8,268 bases of DNA from Candidatus Bathyarchaeota archaeon. Lineage in GTDB: Archaea > Thermoproteota > Bathyarchaeia > TCS64. Position numbers and translations under genes: made by a program. Position 1 is the stretch's first letter; every line of letters begins with the position of its first letter. The stretch spans positions 1-8,268 of the forward strand of contig JAUWBQ010000069.1 in NCBI GenBank assembly GCA_030601645.1, given 5' to 3'. Under the pieces are notes generated by a model, which did not search any database, was not told the origin of the DNA, and saw only the letters and a list, made by a program, of their open reading frames with translations. Of the stretch, positions 1-5,994 are shown piece after piece.

Positions 1-354
1 CCAGACGACAGGGTCTGCTTCGCAGGAGACCTCATGTTCGCAGAGACATTCCCATGGGCGGGTGACCCCACGGCAAACCCAGACCACTGGATAGAAGCCT
101 TCAAGACGCTCCTCAACATGGACGTCGACACCTACATCCCAGGCCACGGACCCCTCTGCCAAAAGGACGAGTTCGAGAAGCAGCTCGCCTGGTTCGAGGC
201 CGCGAGGGACAAGATGAGGGCGCTCATCTCAACGGGGGCCTCCGAGGAGGAGGCGGTCGACAGAGCCCAATACCCCGAGCTCTACGAGGACACCGGGGAC
301 AGGTTCGAGCGCTCCATGAGGCACTGGTACAAATTCTACTCCAAGAAAGGCTGA
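1..354 (+). CDS. MBL-fold metallo-hydrolase, C-terminal part (5' end outside window)
   Basis: The frame is open from the first base and ends at TGA 352-354, giving 117 codons of a longer protein. Visible near the start is the strand VCFAGDLMF, whose Gly-Asp (visible residues 9-10) matches the metal-bridging Asp of the metallo-beta-lactamase fold. About 40 residues later comes PGHGP (His at visible residue 49), the last metal-ligand His motif. A long charged alpha-helical tail (EEEAVDRA and on) follows, as is usual in this superfamily. The N-terminal HxHxDH motif would lie upstream of the window. Such enzymes hydrolyse thioesters, lactones, phosphodiesters and other substrates with one or two metal ions, and the substrate cannot be told from this part. 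An internal ATG at 34 is only the first Met in the visible piece and should not be taken as the start. The gene runs convergent to the ThDP enzyme and is followed by a T-tract. Confidence 0.88.
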   Translation, partial: PDDRVCFAGDLMFAETFPWAGDPTANPDHWIEAFKTLLNMDVDTYIPGHGPLCQKDEFEKQLAWFEAARDKMRALISTGASEEEAVDRAQYPELYEDTGDRFERSMRHWYKFYSKKG

Positions 355-370
355 GCAGAGCCACCCACCC

Positions 371-377
371 CTTTTTT
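371..377 (+). terminator. T-tract terminator after the MBL hydrolase
   Basis: A run CTTTTTT lies 17 nt after the TGA of the plus-strand hydrolase, in the 50-nt gap between two convergent genes. Archaeal RNA polymerase terminates at oligo-T stretches without needing a hairpin. The assignment rests on position and composition only. Confidence 0.5.
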
Positions 378-404
378 CAACGCGAGAGCGCAAGCACCTG
401 AAAG

Positions 405-2129
405 TTAACGGACATACCTAAACCCGAGCCCCTCAGCCCTCCTGATCCACCCAGGCACCGGCGGCACCAGCTCATCCTCGGGCTGCACCCTCAGCTCCGT
501 GAAAGTGGGCTCATCCAAGGCGAAAGCCTCCCGCAGCGTGGGACCGAGGTCCCCAGGTCCCGAAACCTGAAAGGCCCTTAGGCCGAACCCCTCAGCGATC
601 TTCATATAGTCCACATCCCCGAAGCCGGTGGAGAAGTCGGCGAGCTCAGCACTATGTGAGAGGGCGGCCTCGGCCCTGATCCAGCCGAAACTGGAGTTAT
701 TGAACAGGATCACATTATTATTCCCCCCCACGCGATTCAAGGTCTCCAGCTCGCCGGCGGTGAACCCGAAGCTCCCGTCCCCCACAAGGGTGACGATACA
801 GCTCTCAGGCCTGGCAAAGTAAGCCCCGATGGAGGCGGGGATGGCGTACCCCAGGGCACCCATCCCATAGTTGAAGATGACGCTACGCCCGGCCCTCTTC
901 ACCCTGTAGAACGTGGCGGTGTAGATGGCGCTCACACCGACATCCACCACCAGTAAATGATCGTCTGGAAGAGCGTCTGAAAGCTCCCTGACGAACCTGA
1001 CGGGATGGACAGGCCTCTCATCCGAACCAGAGAGCTCAGAGACATACGCGCCGTACTCCGCAGCCTCCTCCCTGATGGCCCTGATCCTCGGCGGCTCCTC
1101 GACGCCTACCCTCCCCTTCGACACCCCGATCAACCTCCCCAGGGTGGCCCTGGCGTCCCCGATCATGATCACCTCCGTGGGATAGTTGTTCCCAGCCTCA
1201 GCCTCGCTGATGTCAAGGTGGATGATCCTGGCCCGGGTATCGCTCGGGGGGAGGGTCCACTTATCGGTGGCTGCCGAGTCGGTGTTACACCCGATGTAGA
1301 ACAACACGTCCGCCTCGGAGACGACCCTGTTGGAGAGGGACGTCCCCCCTCGGGCCCCGGTTACCCCGATGGAGAGGGGATGGGTCTCCGCGATGCTCCC
1401 CTTACCGCTTATGGTGGTCCCCACTGGGATGTCGAAGAGCTCCGCCAGCGTCTGCACCTCGTCCCAGGCCTGAGACCAGAGGACCCCCTGACCACAGACC
1501 ATGACCGGGCGCTCCGCGGACCCCAGAAGCCTCGACGCTTCAAGGACCTTATCTTCCTGGGCGACAGGCCTATGCCCCGGGTACCTGACGAAGTCCTTCT
1601 GAACATAGAGCTGGGGATCCTCTATCTCCCCTCCGAGGACGTCCATGGGCAGCCTGATGTGCACGGGGCCCGGCCTACCGGTTGTAGCCAGCCTGAACGC
1701 CCTCCTCATGATGTGGGGTATCTCAGAGGCGTCGGTGACCGTGATGGACTCCTTTGTGACGCCTCGGTACAGGGCCGTCTGGTCGATCCCTGTGAGCATG
1801 TTCCTCTTCTCGAGGTGGAGGGGGATGTCCGAGGTGAATACTATCATGGGCACCGAGGCCTTGTAAGCCTCGGCGACGCCGGGGAGCATGTGGGTGGCGC
1901 CGACGCTGGGACCCTCGCAGACGCCCGGCCTGAAGCTGATCTTGGCGTAGCCGTCGGCCATGAAGGCAGCGCTCCTCTCGTCCCTGGCCATCACATGCCT
2001 AATCTCGGGGTAGTCGAGCCATTGCTCGTACCAGTTCAAAGTGGTCTCCCCGGGGAGGCCGAAGACGTGCTCCACCTGGTAGCCCTTCAACATCTCCAGC
2101 AGAGCCTTGGAAGCATTCAATCTCAGCAC
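405..2129 (-). CDS. Thiamine-diphosphate-dependent enzyme, acetolactate synthase large-subunit-like
   Basis: The 574-residue protein has the three-domain layout of the acetolactate synthase/pyruvate oxidase family. The PYR domain (about 1-165) has FGLPGE and MARDERSAAFMADGYA, whose Glu51 is the expected cofactor-activating Glu. A central domain spans about 190-335. The PP domain (about 375-555) has the ThDP motif starting GDGSFGF (450-456) and ending NN (477-478). The start is GTG at 2129; upstream in frame I see no other start, and the purine run AGAAGGG nearby is only a weak ribosome site. The usual AHAS loop around TSGPGATN is replaced by EGPSVGATH, and there is no ilvN-type regulatory subunit next door. 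A true branched-chain-amino-acid role is therefore uncertain, and decarboxylase, sulfoacetaldehyde-acetyltransferase-like or other carboligase roles are equally open. It lies 47 nt behind the two-helix membrane protein and probably shares its transcript. Family certain, substrate unknown. Confidence 0.9.
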   Translation of the reverse strand: MLRLNASKALLEMLKGYQVEHVFGLPGETTLNWYEQWLDYPEIRHVMARDERSAAFMADGYAKISFRPGVCEGPSVGATHMLPGVAEAYKASVPMIVFTSDIPLHLEKRNMLTGIDQTALYRGVTKESITVTDASEIPHIMRRAFRLATTGRPGPVHIRLPMDVLGGEIEDPQLYVQKDFVRYPGHRPVAQEDKVLEASRLLGSAERPVMVCGQGVLWSQAWDEVQTLAELFDIPVGTTISGKGSIAETHPLSIGVTGARGGTSLSNRVVSEADVLFYIGCNTDSAATDKWTLPPSDTRARIIHLDISEAEAGNNYPTEVIMIGDARATLGRLIGVSKGRVGVEEPPRIRAIREEAAEYGAYVSELSGSDERPVHPVRFVRELSDALPDDHLLVVDVGVSAIYTATFYRVKRAGRSVIFNYGMGALGYAIPASIGAYFARPESCIVTLVGDGSFGFTAGELETLNRVGGNNNVILFNNSSFGWIRAEAALSHSAELADFSTGFGDVDYMKIAEGFGLRAFQVSGPGDLGPTLREAFALDEPTFTELRVQPEDELVPPVPGWIRRAEGLGFRYVR

Positions 2130-2176
2130 CCGTCGAACCCTTCTAGAATCCAGGTGATAATAAGACCTTCGAGGGG

Positions 2177-2458
2177 CTAGGCCGCCGCCGGCTTTGTCCT
2201 AAGCTGGATTATGATCTGGGAGAGTATCGTGAGCCCCAGCCAGATGAGGAGATCGATGACCAGAGACGACACATTGACGCTCCAAACATCGACGGGGCCT
2301 TGGATCGTGCTCAGTGTGTGGGTACCCCACGTCAGGGGGAATCCGTACCGCACGTGGGCGTTGTCGGGCCAGTTGTGGGCGAAACCCCACGCCAAGGCGA
2401 GGACGCTGACGACCGACATAAGAACTAGTGAGACCGTGCCAAGGTGTCTCCTGTCCAT
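2177..2458 (-). CDS. Small two-helix membrane protein of unknown function
   Basis: I do not recognise a named family. The 93-residue protein has a short basic N-terminus (MDRRH) and a first hydrophobic helix at about 8-27. A conserved-looking Trp/Pro/Gly-rich loop follows (28-61, including YGFPLTWGTHTLSTI), then a second long helix at about 62-87 and a short basic tail RTKPAAA. Basic residues at both ends suggest both termini are cytoplasmic and the loop is outside. The ATG at 2458 is backed by a clear ribosome site, GAGGT with 5 nt spacing. The stop is 47 nt upstream of the ThDP enzyme on the same strand, so an operon is likely. It is divergent from the three-helix membrane protein at 2570, so the pair may be jointly controlled from the 111-nt space between them. 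Loop patterns of this type occur in small archaeal membrane proteins, but I cannot name a function. Confidence 0.82.
   Translation of the reverse strand: MDRRHLGTVSLVLMSVVSVLALAWGFAHNWPDNAHVRYGFPLTWGTHTLSTIQGPVDVWSVNVSSLVIDLLIWLGLTILSQIIIQLRTKPAAA
2449..2455 (-). other. Basic N-terminal coding segment at gene edge (no separate feature beyond the CDS start)
   Basis: These bases encode the RRH residues just after the ATG of the two-helix protein. A plus-strand reading frame also crosses this point, but it is only the in-frame upstream extension of the gene starting at 2570, so the divergent genes probably do not overlap. Confidence 0.3.
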
Positions 2459-2463
2459 AGCGA

Positions 2464-2468
2464 ACCTC
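2464..2468 (-). promoter_or_regulatory. Ribosome binding site of the two-helix membrane protein
   Basis: Read on the minus strand, GAGGT stands 5 nt before the ATG at 2458. It matches the archaeal anti-Shine-Dalgarno (GGAGGTGAT) and fixes the start of this short gene. Confidence 0.6.
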
Positions 2469-2536
2469 TACTGCTTCCCGGCTTATCTCCTTATTGCTCC
2501 TCACATCCCTTCCGGCTTTCCGAAGCCAGCTCAAGG

Positions 2537-2545
2537 ATTATTAAT
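2537..2545 (+). promoter_or_regulatory. TATA-like box for the three-helix membrane protein
   Basis: ATTATTAAT stands in otherwise GC-rich sequence with its centre about 29 nt upstream of the TTG at 2570. That is the spacing expected for a leaderless archaeal transcript beginning at the start codon. No Shine-Dalgarno is seen at a useful distance; GAGGT at about 2549-2553 is 16 nt away. Confidence 0.45.
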
Positions 2546-2569
2546 CGTCGAGGTCAACGTACAGCCGGT

Positions 2570-2836
2570 TTGATCTCTCTACTGGATGTGGCCAACATCT
2601 TCATGTTCGGCTCCGGGTTCTTCATGTTCTACACAGCCTACAAGGATAGGAACGTTCTCAGGGGCTACAACTTTCCAGGGACGATACTGATATCGCTGGC
2701 GATCACCGTCATGCTCGCCTTCTACGCCCAGGAAGACTACTGGCTGAGCTTCGTGCTCACCATCCCCAACTATTGCTACTGGCTCATAGTCCTCGCCTCG
2801 TTGATCGGGAGGAGGGGAAAAGAAGCAGAGATATGA
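2570..2836 (+). CDS. Small three-helix membrane protein, SemiSWEET/PQ-loop-like layout
   Basis: The frame is open from further upstream (an ATG at 2444), but that segment would overlap the divergent gene, so I place the start at TTG 2570, which is 29 nt from a TATA-like box. A GTG at 2588 is the alternative. The 88-residue product has three hydrophobic helices (about 4-24, 37-54, 58-80) and a charged tail RRGKEAEI. Length, helix count, a polar turn after helix 1 (YTAYKDRNVLRGYN) and an Asn in helix 3 after a Pro (IPNYCYW, Asn67) resemble SemiSWEET/PQ-loop sugar-transporter halves. The Pro-Gln signature at the end of helix 1 is absent, however. This resemblance is inference; the safe call is membrane protein of unknown function. 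It is convergent with the M19 peptidase (15-nt gap) and divergent from the ThDP operon. Confidence 0.72.
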   Translation: MISLLDVANIFMFGSGFFMFYTAYKDRNVLRGYNFPGTILISLAITVMLAFYAQEDYWLSFVLTIPNYCYWLIVLASLIGRRGKEAEI

Positions 2837-2838
2837 GG

Positions 2839-2843
2839 AAAAA
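2839..2843 (-). terminator. Short T-tract after the M19 peptidase
   Basis: The 15-nt gap between two convergent stop codons holds AAAAA on the plus strand, which is TTTTT for the minus-strand peptidase transcript and lies about 9 nt after its TAA. This is a plausible minimal archaeal terminator. Confidence 0.35.
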
Positions 2844-2851
2844 GGGGAGGG

Positions 2852-4078
2852 TTACCAGACCTTCTCCAACATCCTCAGGGCGTTGAGGCCCATGATCTTG
2901 GCGATCTCCCCGTCAGAGTAGCCGTGCTTTATCATCCAGCGGGCGATGTTCACAAACTCGTTGGGGTTCTCCAGTCCCTTCACGTAACCCGGGTCGACCA
3001 TGCCCCCTGGGATGGGGATAGGCTTTTCCCGCTTCCTCCCCGGCCTGTCGTGCTTCCCCAGTCTGCGGGCGAACCAATACTTGTATAGGCCTTGGTGGTA
3101 CCCGTACAGGGTGTCGGGGCCGCAGCCCACGTGGTCTATGCCCATGAGGTCGATGCAGTACTCGACGCACTCCATGTAGCTCTCGATGCTGCCTACAGGG
3201 TTCTTCTCGGTCCTCAGGCCACGCCCCGCCCCTCCTACTCCGATCAACCCTTCGTTCTCGGCGAAAGCGTGGAGCACCTCGTCGCCGGTGGTGTGGCCCT
3301 GGGCGAAGGCTGCGGGACCGCTGTGGCTGTTGTATACGGGCTTGTCCGAGGCCTCAATGGTCTCGATGGCCGTCCTGTCGTTAGTGTGGCCCACGTCGAT
3401 GAGCATCCCCACCTTGTTCATCCTCTTCACTGCGTCGTAGCCAAAGTCTGTGAGCCCCGAGTCCAAGTAGGCCTCCCCCATGCCGCCGCCCAGCATGTTG
3501 GACTCGCCGTAGCAGATGCCCATACTCCGGACGCCGATGCCGTGGAGGACGTCGATCCTGTCAAGCTCGTTCTCGATGGGTGTGGCCGACTCTAGGCAGA
3601 GGACTAGGGCGACCCTGCCGTCCTCGGCGGCGTCGAGTATGTCCCGGACCGTCCTGCAGTGGGTTACCATGGACTGGTGGTGGAGGTCGCAGAGGCGGAT
3701 GCCGATGTCGTGGACGACGTCGTTCCACTTCCACCCTCTGTAGCTCGTAACATAAGCTGTGCCGTCCATCAGGTTGTCGAAGACGCAGTCGATCCCCGCC
3801 TTGCTCAGGGCCTCGTAGGCTGTGAAGTCCCGGCCCATGTGCTGGAGCTCCATGGCCTGGCTCATGTCCTCTGGCCAGAGCACCGGATGCTCGTGGAGGT
3901 CGATGATCACGTTCCTCTCGATGAACTCCTCGAAGCGCTCCTCCTCCCCCTTGGACAAGGGCACGAAGTATGGAGGGACCCTGCCGAACTCCTTGCAGAG
4001 TTCGAACTCCATGTAGTCGAACCCCGCATCGAGGTAGCCGTAGGCCTTGTATCCGTCGTAAACCTTCTTCTTTCCCAT
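2852..4078 (-). CDS. Peptidase M19 (membrane/renal dipeptidase family) metallohydrolase
   Basis: The 408-residue protein carries the M19 landmarks in order: DLHEHP (60-65), the bridging Glu in CLES (Glu163), GVRSMGICYGESN (182-194), DVGH (His231), NSHS (His252), GIDHVGCGPD (313-322) and a C-terminal helix pair ending KIMGLNALRMLEKV. Family members are binuclear-zinc TIM-barrel enzymes cleaving dipeptides, D-amino-acid peptides or related amides. The first metal motif differs: M19 normally has HxD, whereas this protein has His62-x-His64, as in the wider amidohydrolase superfamily. An unusual N-terminal 55 residues rich in Tyr/Glu precede the barrel, and no signal peptide is visible, so it is probably cytoplasmic. 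The ATG at 4078 is set by AGGTGA 6 nt upstream, with a TATA-like box beyond it. It is a single-gene unit; substrate unknown. Confidence 0.9.
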   Translation of the reverse strand: MGKKKVYDGYKAYGYLDAGFDYMEFELCKEFGRVPPYFVPLSKGEEERFEEFIERNVIIDLHEHPVLWPEDMSQAMELQHMGRDFTAYEALSKAGIDCVFDNLMDGTAYVTSYRGWKWNDVVHDIGIRLCDLHHQSMVTHCRTVRDILDAAEDGRVALVLCLESATPIENELDRIDVLHGIGVRSMGICYGESNMLGGGMGEAYLDSGLTDFGYDAVKRMNKVGMLIDVGHTNDRTAIETIEASDKPVYNSHSGPAAFAQGHTTGDEVLHAFAENEGLIGVGGAGRGLRTEKNPVGSIESYMECVEYCIDLMGIDHVGCGPDTLYGYHQGLYKYWFARRLGKHDRPGRKREKPIPIPGGMVDPGYVKGLENPNEFVNIARWMIKHGYSDGEIAKIMGLNALRMLEKVW

Positions 4079-4084
4079 GACGGT

Positions 4085-4090
4085 TCACCT
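4085..4090 (-). promoter_or_regulatory. Ribosome binding site of the M19 peptidase
   Basis: On the minus strand AGGTGA stands 6 nt ahead of the ATG. It is the best Shine-Dalgarno match in the window and decides the start codon. Confidence 0.65.
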
Positions 4091-4110
4091 ATACCATCCC
4101 GGTGCCCCCG

Positions 4111-4120
4111 ATAAATATAT
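4111..4120 (-). promoter_or_regulatory. TATA-like box for the M19 peptidase
   Basis: ATATATTTAT on the minus strand, in GC-rich surroundings, is centred about 37 nt before the ATG. This would give a short leader just holding the AGGTGA ribosome site. The same A/T block may also be read by the divergent gene at 4163. Confidence 0.5.
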
Positions 4121-4137
4121 GCGCAGATCCCTCAACC

Positions 4138-4143
4138 CTTAAA
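4138..4143 (+). promoter_or_regulatory. Possible TATA-like element for the 4163 gene
   Basis: CTTAAA lies about 22 nt ahead of the ATG at 4163 and about 31 nt ahead of the second in-frame ATG at 4172. No Shine-Dalgarno is seen before either, so a leaderless transcript is suggested. The element is weak. Confidence 0.25.
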
Positions 4144-4162
4144 CGAGCCTCGGGATACCCAG

Positions 4163-4762
4163 ATGAACGTCATGATTTCCCAAGATGTGTTGAGGGCGAG
4201 GGTCGCCCGGATCATCGCAGCCACCATGTATCCTTTCGTCGACCAAGCCGACTGGATCGAGAGCTACACCGTCATCGCGAATGTCGGGAGTAACAAGATA
4301 TGGAGCATAGACACCCCCGATGGAGAGGTATACCCCAGCATCGTCGTCCTCCACGCCGACGGCTCGGTACGGGAGTTCGGCCAGGTCGAGGTGGAGGGGG
4401 ATGTCACAGAAACCCGAGTCCCCTTATGGAGGCTTCTATACGAGGAGACTGGGATGGGCGTGCGGGTGAAGAAATTCTTCCTCTATGTCCCCGAGGGGAA
4501 GGAGTTGATAGCCGAGAAAATGTTGGAGGACAACTGCGTCGAGTACGCAGGCCTCAGGACTTGGGCTGTACGGGAGGGCAACTTGATCGTCAAGCCTTGC
4601 AAGACCATAGACGAGGAGAAGGACCACCGGCAGACCGATATGTTCCATTCTCCGGAGTCTTCAGCCGTTATGGCTGCGTTTCACAGTCTCAGGGGTGGAG
4701 AGCTCATACATAAGACTATCAACGAATCGGTGGTGGACGAACGATTAGGAATGAATGTCTAG
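4163..4762 (+). CDS. Conserved-looking soluble protein of unknown function
   Basis: I do not recognise this 199-residue protein. It has an N-terminal helix (about 5-25, QDVLRARVARIIAA). A beta-rich part with alternating hydrophobics follows (about 34-85, including IWSID, SIVVLHADGSV and FGQVEVEG), then a helix (86-96) and another strand-helix segment (KKFFLYVPEGKELIAEKML, 103-121). A third strand and a polar C-terminal tail end it. No membrane segment, signal peptide, Cys cluster or known catalytic motif is visible; Cys125 and Cys146 are isolated. Base and codon use match the neighbours and all three codon positions look constrained, so I take it as real. The start is the first ATG; Met4 at 4172 is an alternative. 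It runs divergent from the M19 peptidase (84-nt gap) and convergent with the short ORF ending at 4783. A link to the peptidase is possible but not shown. Confidence 0.75.
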   Translation: MNVMISQDVLRARVARIIAATMYPFVDQADWIESYTVIANVGSNKIWSIDTPDGEVYPSIVVLHADGSVREFGQVEVEGDVTETRVPLWRLLYEETGMGVRVKKFFLYVPEGKELIAEKMLEDNCVEYAGLRTWAVREGNLIVKPCKTIDEEKDHRQTDMFHSPESSAVMAAFHSLRGGELIHKTINESVVDERLGMNV

Positions 4763-4764
4763 CC

Positions 4765-4777
4765 ATGCCTTAGGCAT
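4765..4777. terminator. Small inverted repeat between convergent genes
   Basis: ATGCC-TTA-GGCAT is a perfect 5-bp inverted repeat in the 20-nt space between the converging 4163 gene and the 4783 ORF. No T-tract follows on either strand, so a terminator role is only suggested by place. Confidence 0.2.
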
Positions 4778-4782
4778 TCCGT

Positions 4783-4995
4783 TCAAGGCGAGAACACCAG
4801 GATAAATGGCTTTTCTGACCTGATGCAGAACCCCCAGCGTTTGTCTAGGCCCCCGACTATTCTCTCGATGCAGGATAAGTGTTCCAGTGCGTCCTGGGCA
4901 TCGATCAGGAGACGATGATTACCCGAGAGGCCTTGGGCCCCTTCCAGGAAGACGCTGAGGCCCAGCTTGAATCTGGGATCGCAGTCGGCCAGCAT
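4783..4995 (-). pseudogene. Short ORF, probable 3' part of a frameshifted gene; function unknown
   Basis: The ORF of 70 residues starts at ATG 4995, but the same frame stays open upstream to a TAG at about 5060 and already looks protein-like there (LGKPLEISEVKAILEML), with no ATG, GTG or TTG. The other minus frame reads RIDFIDDDTPPTG just before. Removing one base from the GGGG at 5038-5035 joins the two into one coherent segment, IDDDTPPTGKPLEISEVK, and on into the ORF. That is why I call it a broken or mis-sequenced gene. A GGAGGT at 5017-5012 is 16 nt from the ATG, too far to be its ribosome site. The product has mixed helix/hydrophobic character and no motif I recognise. It lies 118 nt behind the PNPOx-like gene on the same strand and could have been its operon partner. 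Confidence 0.45.
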
Positions 4996-5059
4996 CTCCA
5001 GGATCGCCTTTACCTCCGAGATTTCCAGTGGCTTCCCCAGTCGGCGGTGTGTCGTCGTC

Positions 5060-5066
5060 TATAAAA
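5060..5066 (-). promoter_or_regulatory. TATA-like element ahead of the 4783-4995 ORF
   Basis: TTTTATA on the minus strand would start a transcript near 5036, ahead of the GGAGGT and the ORF. It may instead be part of the reading frame RIDFID discussed for the frameshifted gene, in which case it is not a promoter. Confidence 0.25.
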
Positions 5067-5113
5067 TCGATCCGTATGTTTCGATGGGGGAGAGACCTGG
5101 TGACAGTGGGGAT

Positions 5114-5590
5114 CTACGCAGGGCTCTTCTTTCCAACCATCTCTACTATGTTGATCTCGACGACGGCCAGGTTGTCGACGGCTCCGACCCGTTCCTCCGT
5201 CATCTGGGAACCCTTACCGGGGGCGTACTTGTTGACCAGAAGCCTCAGGGCCGCCGCCTTCTCGGAGGGGTCCTCGATGACCCTCGCAGTGCCGTTGGCG
5301 ATGACGCTCCTGTATCTGTAGGTGAATCTGCAGGGGTTGTCCGCGGGGATGATCTCGCTGGTGTCCACCTCGAAGCAGACCTTGGAGTTCCGAGCGATGT
5401 TCTCCATCTTCTTGCCGATCTTCGCCCCGTGGAAGACGATCTTCCCGTCGTGGTAGGCGAAGGAGAGTGGGACGACGTAGGGTTGGCCGTCGACGCTGGT
5501 TCCGAGCCTTCCGACTTTTACCTCCCTGAGGACGTTTTCTACGTCTGCCCTGTCTCTCATCTCCATGTCTGGCCTTCTCAGACTGGTCAT
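5114..5590 (-). CDS. Pyridoxamine 5'-phosphate oxidase-fold flavoprotein (NimA-like)
   Basis: The 158-residue protein fits the FMN-binding split-barrel family related to NimA nitroimidazole-resistance proteins. GRLGTSVDGQPYVVPLSF (28-44) forms the first barrel strands with the usual Gly-x-Pro turn. KIVFHGAKIGKKMENI (50-65) has the His-Gly and Gly-Lys-Lys expected at the FMN phosphate. VCFEVD (71-76) and YRSVIANGTARVIEDPSEK (93-111) are further family hallmarks. Typical length is about 150-160. Members bind FMN or haem as dimers and reduce or hold small substrates; the substrate is unknown here. The start is ATG 5590, with a purine-rich AAGGAGAGA about 10 nt upstream. Met9 or Met11 in MEMRDRADVENVL could also be the start and would agree better with family N-termini. 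It is divergent from the membrane protein at 5644. Location cytoplasmic. Confidence 0.88.
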   Translation of the reverse strand: MTSLRRPDMEMRDRADVENVLREVKVGRLGTSVDGQPYVVPLSFAYHDGKIVFHGAKIGKKMENIARNSKVCFEVDTSEIIPADNPCRFTYRYRSVIANGTARVIEDPSEKAAALRLLVNKYAPGKGSQMTEERVGAVDNLAVVEINIVEMVGKKSPA

Positions 5591-5615
5591 GGTTCAGATA
5601 TCTCTCCTTCGACTG

Positions 5616-5621
5616 TTTATG
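5616..5621 (+). promoter_or_regulatory. TATA-like element for the 5644 membrane protein
   Basis: TTTATG is centred about 25 nt upstream of the GTG at 5644, consistent with a leaderless start there. It stands inside the leader of the divergent PNPOx-like gene. Confidence 0.3.
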
Positions 5622-5636
5622 GCTTTCCGGTGGAAA

Positions 5637-5644
5637 GGTATATG
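5637..5644 (-). promoter_or_regulatory. TATA-like element for the PNPOx-like gene
   Basis: CATATACC on the minus strand would place transcription start near 5615, giving a leader of about 25 nt that contains AAGGAGAGA before the ATG at 5590. Confidence 0.35.
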
Positions 5645-5931
5645 TGAATCTTGGAGGGGGGTTGATCGATGCCCTTTTCACCGATGGGTGGGCGGGGCCT
5701 TTGGGATGGGTCTGTTTGGGAGTGAAGCCCTGGGTCGTCATCTACGCCACGGCCTTCCTATGCGTGGCGGTGTGCGTGTATCTCGTCTACGACATTACAG
5801 TCACCGGTGACCCTTCGAAGGAGTGGATGATCTGGATCTTGTTCGGTCTGACCATCGCGTTGGTCGGCGGGGGCTTCTACGTGGAGAGGGAGTATAAGAA
5901 GCGGCTTGTCGAGGGGGGCTTGGATTCCTGA
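5644..5931 (+). CDS. Small two-helix membrane protein of unknown function
   Basis: The 95-residue product has hydrophobic helices at about 30-49 (VVIYATAFLCVAVCVYLVYD) and 61-79 (WMIWILFGLTIALVGGGFY). They are joined by a short polar turn ITVTGDPSKE and followed by a charged cytoplasmic-type tail EREYKKRLVEGG. Two starts compete. GTG at 5644 lies about 25 nt from a TATA-like element (leaderless). TTG at 5662 is preceded by GGAGG with 4-5 nt spacing and gives an 89-residue protein starting LIDALFTDGW. I list the longer form and consider the TTG form nearly as likely. The positive tail and the region before helix 1 do not settle topology. No family is recognised; hydrophobic hairpin proteins of this size are frequent in archaea. 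It precedes the OsmC gene by 63 nt, but that gene has its own TATA-like box. Confidence 0.72.
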   Translation: MNLGGGLIDALFTDGWAGPLGWVCLGVKPWVVIYATAFLCVAVCVYLVYDITVTGDPSKEWMIWILFGLTIALVGGGFYVEREYKKRLVEGGLDS

Positions 5932-5960
5932 GTCTTCCTTGGGTGTTGATCTTGCATCAG

Positions 5961-5969
5961 TTATTTATT
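5961..5969 (+). promoter_or_regulatory. TATA-like box for the OsmC-family gene
   Basis: TTATTTATT in GC-rich flanks is centred about 30 nt upstream of the ATG at 5995, the classic spacing for a leaderless archaeal mRNA. No Shine-Dalgarno precedes the ATG. Confidence 0.5.
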
Positions 5970-5994
5970 GGGGATGTGACGATCGCTGTGTGAG

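Noticed and set aside
1005..2180. 391-codon open frame on the plus strand opposite the ThDP enzyme
   Set aside because: It is an antisense shadow in GC-rich sequence: the translation is rich in Arg, Pro, Gly, Asp and His with no fold-like pattern, while the minus strand carries a complete ThDP enzyme.
3092..4114. Plus-strand and other-frame open stretches across the M19 peptidase
   Set aside because: They show low-complexity Val/Ala/His/Arg compositions without motifs; all M19 motifs lie in the one minus frame.
4967..5647. 226-codon plus-strand frame opposite the PNPOx-like gene
   Set aside because: It is an antisense shadow; the minus strand has all NimA-like motifs in order.
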